Of a DNA stretch of 64,000 bases, positions 60,931 to 64,000 are shown piece by piece. The stretch covers positions 1 through 64,000 of the forward strand of contig JAGNEZ010000003.1 of the NCBI GenBank assembly GCA_018003015.1, in the 5' to 3' direction. Both the position numbers and the translations under genes were made by a program. The DNA comes from Phycisphaerae bacterium. Lineage in GTDB: Bacteria; Planctomycetota; Phycisphaerae; UBA1845; PWPN01. The first letter of the stretch is position 1; each line of letters starts with the position of its first letter. A model generated the notes under the pieces. The model was not told where the DNA came from, did no database searches, and saw only the letters and a program-made list of their open reading frames with translations.

Positions 60931-62418
60931 TCAGGGCCCGCCGAGGCCGGAGAGCTTCTCGTCAATCAACCTGCCGACCATCTTCGGGTCGGCCTGGCCA
61001 CCCGATATCTTCATCACCTGGCCGAGCAGAAAGCCGCGCGCCTGGACCTTCTTCTTGGGATTGGCCACGGCGTCCTGAACCGCCTTGGCGTTGGCCTCGA
61101 ACGCCTGGGTCACCCAGCCGGTCATGGCTCCCTCGTCCCGAACCTGGACCAGCCCATCGCGATCCGCGATCGCGGTCGGACAGTCCCCTGAGTCCAGCAT
61201 CTTCTCGGCTACCGCCTGGGCAGCTGTGGCATTGATGACCCCGTCGGCGGTGATTCGCGAGAGCTCGCCCAACCGCTCGGCGTCAATGCCCAACTGGGCA
61301 ATCGTGCAGCCTCGGGCGTTGGCCTGGGCCAACCAGAAACTGATGAACTGCTTGCCAAGCGTCGGTGCATGGCCGAACCCCGCCGCCTCCTCGAACAGAT
61401 CCACCGTCGCCCGGTCGCGCAGAATGGTCGCGGCATCGGCCTGGCTCAACCCGTAGTCCGCCTGCATCCGGGCTTCCCGCTCCAGGGGCAACTCGCCCAC
61501 CGACGCGCGAATCCGCTCCAGCCACTCAACGCTGATCTCGACCGGAACCAGATCGGGATCGGGAAAGTAGCGGTAGTCGTGGGCCTCCTCCTTGCCGCGC
61601 TGGAACTCAGTGACGCCTCGGACGTCGTCCCAGCCGCGGTTCTCCTTCGGACGCTTGCCGATGACGTAATCGCGATCGGCCATCCAGTCGTTCACCTGCC
61701 GCTCGATCTCGTGAGCGATGGCTCCGCGAACCGCTCGGAAGCTGTTGAGGTTCTTCACCTCGCTGATCGGCGTGCGATACTCCTGCCCATCATACTCGAT
61801 GGCCACGTTGACGTTCGGCTCGAAACGCATCTGGCCCTTCTGCATGTTCCCTTCGCTCACCCCAAGGTACGTGACCAGCCGCTGCAGTTCCACGCAGAAG
61901 TTGTAGGCCTCGTCGGCTGACGACAGATCAGGCTCGGTCACAATCTCGAGCAGCGGGGTCCCGGTGCGATTCAGGTCCACCTGGGTGATACCAGGGTGCT
62001 CGTGCAGGTTCTTGCCCGCATCCTCCTCCAGATGAGCCCGGATGATACCCACCCGGCGAGCCCGAGCGTTGACCCCGGTGGGCACGTCAAACGCACCATC
62101 GAAACTCAGCGGCAGATCGTATTGACTGATCTGGTAATTCTTGGGCAGATCAGGGTAATAGTAGCTCTTGCGGTCCCACTTGGTGAAAGGGGCAATCTCA
62201 CAGTTCAAGGCAACGGCCGTACGCACCGAGAACTCGAACGCCTGGCGGTTCATGACCGGGAGCACGCCGGGCATGCCCAGGCAGACGGGACACACATTGC
62301 TGTTCGGCTCCGCCCCGAACTCAACCGGACACGAACAGAACAACTTGCTCTTGGTGGCAAGCTGAACGTGAATCTCCAGTCCGATGATCGGACGGATCTT
62401 GAGTTGGCTCCGGTCCAT
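60931..62418 (-). CDS. gatB: Asp-tRNA(Asn)/Glu-tRNA(Gln) amidotransferase subunit B
   Basis: 495 residues from ATG 62418, where the protein begins in the family manner ('IRPIIGLEIHVQLATKSKLF'). A cysteine-containing metal site ('CSCPVEFGAEPNSNVCPVCL'), 'KSYYYPDLPKNYQISQYDLP' (family signature) and 'HLEEDAGKNLHEH' follow; the GatB/YqeY tail domain is C-terminal (~340-495). It kinates and amidates mischarged Glu-tRNA(Gln) or Asp-tRNA(Asn) together with GatA and GatC, which are not adjacent here. Confidence 0.95.
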   Translation of the reverse strand: MDRSQLKIRPIIGLEIHVQLATKSKLFCSCPVEFGAEPNSNVCPVCLGMPGVLPVMNRQAFEFSVRTAVALNCEIAPFTKWDRKSYYYPDLPKNYQISQYDLPLSFDGAFDVPTGVNARARRVGIIRAHLEEDAGKNLHEHPGITQVDLNRTGTPLLEIVTEPDLSSADEAYNFCVELQRLVTYLGVSEGNMQKGQMRFEPNVNVAIEYDGQEYRTPISEVKNLNSFRAVRGAIAHEIERQVNDWMADRDYVIGKRPKENRGWDDVRGVTEFQRGKEEAHDYRYFPDPDLVPVEISVEWLERIRASVGELPLEREARMQADYGLSQADAATILRDRATVDLFEEAAGFGHAPTLGKQFISFWLAQANARGCTIAQLGIDAERLGELSRITADGVINATAAQAVAEKMLDSGDCPTAIADRDGLVQVRDEGAMTGWVTQAFEANAKAVQDAVANPKKKVQARGFLLGQVMKISGGQADPKMVGRLIDEKLSGLGGP

Positions 62419-62675
62419 GACGCTGTCCCCAAGGGCTAGCCTGGCCGGATCGCTCGCCGGTCGAGGCCCGCCGGATCCCCTTTTACTCCAGCCAGCCAGG
62501 CCTGCCAAGGGGCGAAAGGATGAACGCTGGGTGCCGAAGGGGGGCATCAATCGGTGGCTTCGTCTCGCACCAACGGTGGCTTGCCCGATTCTTCGGTCGG
62601 CGGCCGATGTCAGACGGCCTCTGCCACCAACCATGAAACGGACTCCGCACAGCACCTCGGTTCAGGGTCCGGCCG

Positions 62676-63575
62676 TCACTTGAAGAGCTGGCGGCGAGCC
62701 GCCTTCGTGATCGCCGCCACGGCCGGATGCCGGATCCGGCGCTCTACGGTGATCGCGAAGAACCGTTCCCGATGGTCCTCAATCGATCCGATGGGCTCCA
62801 CGCGAAACCGCCTCATGATGTCCGACTCGACCACGTCATAGCCCGCGAAGAACCCTTCGCCGTGCTCGCCAAAGGTACTCAACAGGGCAACGTCCTCAAA
62901 CTCCCCGATGACCTTGGGCGTGACGTCGACCGACTCGAGCCACCGGTCAATCGCGGCCCGCAAGGCACCGCCCGACGCCGGGAGCAGCGCCGGTGCGCCA
63001 TGCAGCGATCGCGGAAAACCCTTGCGCATCCGGTGAGCGTGCTTCGGCGAGGCAAACAGCGTGACGCCGCACTCGCCGAGCAGGTGACTGTAAGCCCGAA
63101 CTCTGATGTGCGGACCCACCGGCGCGTCCGACAGGACCAGGTCCAGATCGTGAACCGCAAGGGCGGGCAGCAACTGGGCCGGCGACCCGTCCACGCATGA
63201 GATCCGGCTCGGTTCCGGCAGGTGAATCACCGGCGACAGAAGCCGGTATGCGACCAGTTTCGGGATCACGTCGTTGATCCCCACGTTCACCTGGATGGAG
63301 ACCCCGACGGAACGGCCCTTCAAGGTGTCCACCATCTCGCGGCCAAGCGCAAAGATCTCGTCCCCGTATCGGAAAACCACCCGCCCCATTTCCGTCAGCG
63401 CCAGGTTTCGCCCGACACGATCGAACAGCTTCTCGCCCAGCGAACGCTCAAGCTCATGGATCTGGGCGGAGATCGTCGGCGGAGCGAGCAGCAGTTCCTG
63501 CGAGGCCGCAGCTATAGAACCCGCCCTCGCGACCGTCCAGAAGTAAAAAAGATGATGGTAGTTGAGCCAGTCCAT
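62676..63575 (-). CDS. nhaR: LysR-family regulator, NhaR-like
   Basis: 299 residues. The N-terminus 'WLNYHHLFYFWTVARAGSIA' and 'PPTISAQIHELERSLGEKLF' are characteristic of NhaR among LysR regulators. Next come 'MGRVVFRYGDEIFALGREMV' and an effector-binding domain with 'GINDVIPKLVAYRLLSPVIH' and 'VTLFASPKHAHRMRKGFP'. E. coli NhaR activates the Na+/H+ antiporter gene in response to sodium and other stress genes; no antiporter gene is in this window, so the targets here are unknown. A promoter overlaps the start region, predicting a leaderless mRNA. Confidence 0.85.
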   Translation of the reverse strand: MDWLNYHHLFYFWTVARAGSIAAASQELLLAPPTISAQIHELERSLGEKLFDRVGRNLALTEMGRVVFRYGDEIFALGREMVDTLKGRSVGVSIQVNVGINDVIPKLVAYRLLSPVIHLPEPSRISCVDGSPAQLLPALAVHDLDLVLSDAPVGPHIRVRAYSHLLGECGVTLFASPKHAHRMRKGFPRSLHGAPALLPASGGALRAAIDRWLESVDVTPKVIGEFEDVALLSTFGEHGEGFFAGYDVVESDIMRRFRVEPIGSIEDHRERFFAITVERRIRHPAVAAITKAARRQLFK

Positions 63576-63581
63576 CCCCTT

Positions 63582-63610
63582 ATGATAGTTCGTTTATTAC
63601 GATGTGTCAA
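63582..63610 (-). promoter_or_regulatory. Consensus promoter of the nhaR-like gene
   Basis: On the minus strand, TTGACA (63605-63610), exactly 17 bp, then TATCAT (63582-63587). Only six bases (AAGGGG) separate the -10 from the ATG at 63575, so transcription should begin at or next to the start codon. Confidence 0.6.
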
Positions 63611-63625
63611 TTCACCATTCTCTAT

Positions 63626-63654
63626 TTGCCTAAGTATGCAGGAAAGGGTATAGT
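63626..63654 (+). promoter_or_regulatory. Candidate divergent promoter
   Basis: TTGCCT (63626-63631), a 17-bp spacer and TATAGT (63649-63654) face away from nhaR. It could drive the gene starting at 63961 with a ~300-base leader. LysR regulators often act at such divergent promoters. Confidence 0.35.
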
Positions 63655-63960
63655 GAGCATGGACGAAGAAGCGGCGACCTCGATCACCCACAAGCACCCA
63701 GGCGAAGCCATCCGGACCTAGGTCGTTGGCCCGGACATCGCTCGTCGCCCAGCCACCGGACCAGGCCCCCGCGGCGCCCCGTGCCGCGGACCCGGTCGGC
63801 ACCCCCGGCATCAACCTGTCGGCGGGGATGCCCGCCGGAGACGATCGTTCGTATTTATCGATGAATGGTTGAGTTAGATTCTAAGAATCCGTACAGCGAT
63901 GCCGGACGTATATATCCGGTGGAGACCAGGGGAACACCCTGAAACCCAAAGGAGATGGGC

Positions 63961-64000
63961 ATGCGAATCAGGATGAGCGGACATGGCGTCGAGGTCAACA
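63961..64000 (+). CDS. Probable ribosome hibernation factor, first 13 codons only
   Basis: ATG 63961 is preceded by AAAGGAG at good spacing. The visible residues 'MRIRMSGHGVEVN' resemble the beginning of HPF/RaiA proteins ('MxIxITGxHVEVT'). The rest lies beyond the window edge, so this is a tentative call. Confidence 0.45.
   Translation, partial: MRIRMSGHGVEVN

Larger units (their letters stand above)
63576..63960. other. Intergenic region with divergent promoters (385 bp)
   Basis: AT-rich near nhaR, with promoters in both directions (annotated separately). The middle is GC-rich. Toward the right end lie GATTC-TAA-GAATC and a CCGGA/TCCGG hairpin (63902-63919), then AAAGGAG before the last gene. 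No larger gene. Confidence 0.55.

Noticed and set aside
60448-61191. Plus-strand open frame of 247 codons before and within gatB
   Set aside because: Compositionally biased, runs into the conserved gatB coding sequence on the opposite strand, no ribosome site.
63659-63721. A 20-codon open frame just after the divergent promoter near nhaR
   Set aside because: Too short and without a ribosome binding site; translation would have to be leaderless. Recorded only because the promoter is close.
1-64000. tRNA, rRNA, CRISPR arrays, insertion sequences and attachment sites
   Set aside because: I looked for tRNA T-loop patterns in intergenic regions, regularly spaced repeats and transposase-like proteins and saw none. 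A covariance-model scan could still find a divergent RNA gene.

Overview
The window is 64 kb of high-GC bacterial DNA with uniform coding style. It suggests a Planctomycetota bacterium, most likely of the Phycisphaerae branch (inference). The markers are: secreted proteins ending in DxDxDVDxxDF dockerin-like repeats, three PEP-CTERM proteins, two prepilin-like proteins of the type often found in planctomycetes, ECF sigma factors paired with very large Ser/Thr kinases, and many secreted glycoside-hydrolase-like proteins. I saw no rRNA, tRNA, CRISPR array, transposase or phage gene.

Layout. 1-2.3 kb: the 3' end of a LamG/dockerin-tail protein, a strong terminator and the remnant of another dockerin-tail gene. 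2.3-21.2 kb: a carbohydrate region. It holds a CPBP protease with a large TIM-barrel-like hydrolase (minus strand), a plus-strand operon (prepilin-like protein, GH10-like hydrolase, GntR/LacI-type hybrid regulator, triple LamG-like dockerin-tail protein), a prepilin-like protein with a GH78 alpha-L-rhamnosidase (minus), a thioredoxin-fold protein, a RhaT-type rhamnose permease and a small nucleotidyltransferase pair. 21.2-25.1 kb: a minus-strand operon in which two PEP-CTERM paralogues of 397 aa flank a dockerin-tail protein. 25.4-32.2 kb: cobalamin-dependent methionine synthase, a dockerin-tail propeller-like protein and a TAT-exported PHP-like protein.

32.6-47.3 kb is one long plus-strand block: ECF sigma factor, zinc anti-sigma factor, a Spy/CpxP-like protein, a Gly-rich secreted protein, then a complete type II secretion-type operon (E F G H I J K L M, a C/PilP-like protein, secretin D, and a lipoprotein that may be a pilotin). 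Its second half reads like PilM/N-PilO-PilP-PilQ, so the machine looks intermediate between T2SS and type IV pilus systems. The secretin carries two FG-rich low-complexity inserts. No prepilin peptidase is present in the window.

47.4-64 kb: a second RhaT-like permease, a kinase with 14 WD40 repeats, an ECF sigma factor preceded by a candidate structured RNA, adenylosuccinate lyase, a second sigma/kinase pair, a small membrane protein, a third PEP-CTERM protein, gatB, an NhaR-like LysR regulator whose promoter predicts a leaderless mRNA, and the first codons of a probable ribosome hibernation factor.

How the parts may work together (inference): the secretion machine could export the rhamnosidase, other hydrolases and dockerin-tail proteins. 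RhaT permeases would take up the released rhamnose, the GntR/LacI-type regulator would sense sugar, and the ECF/anti-sigma/Spy-like module would tie secretion capacity to envelope state.
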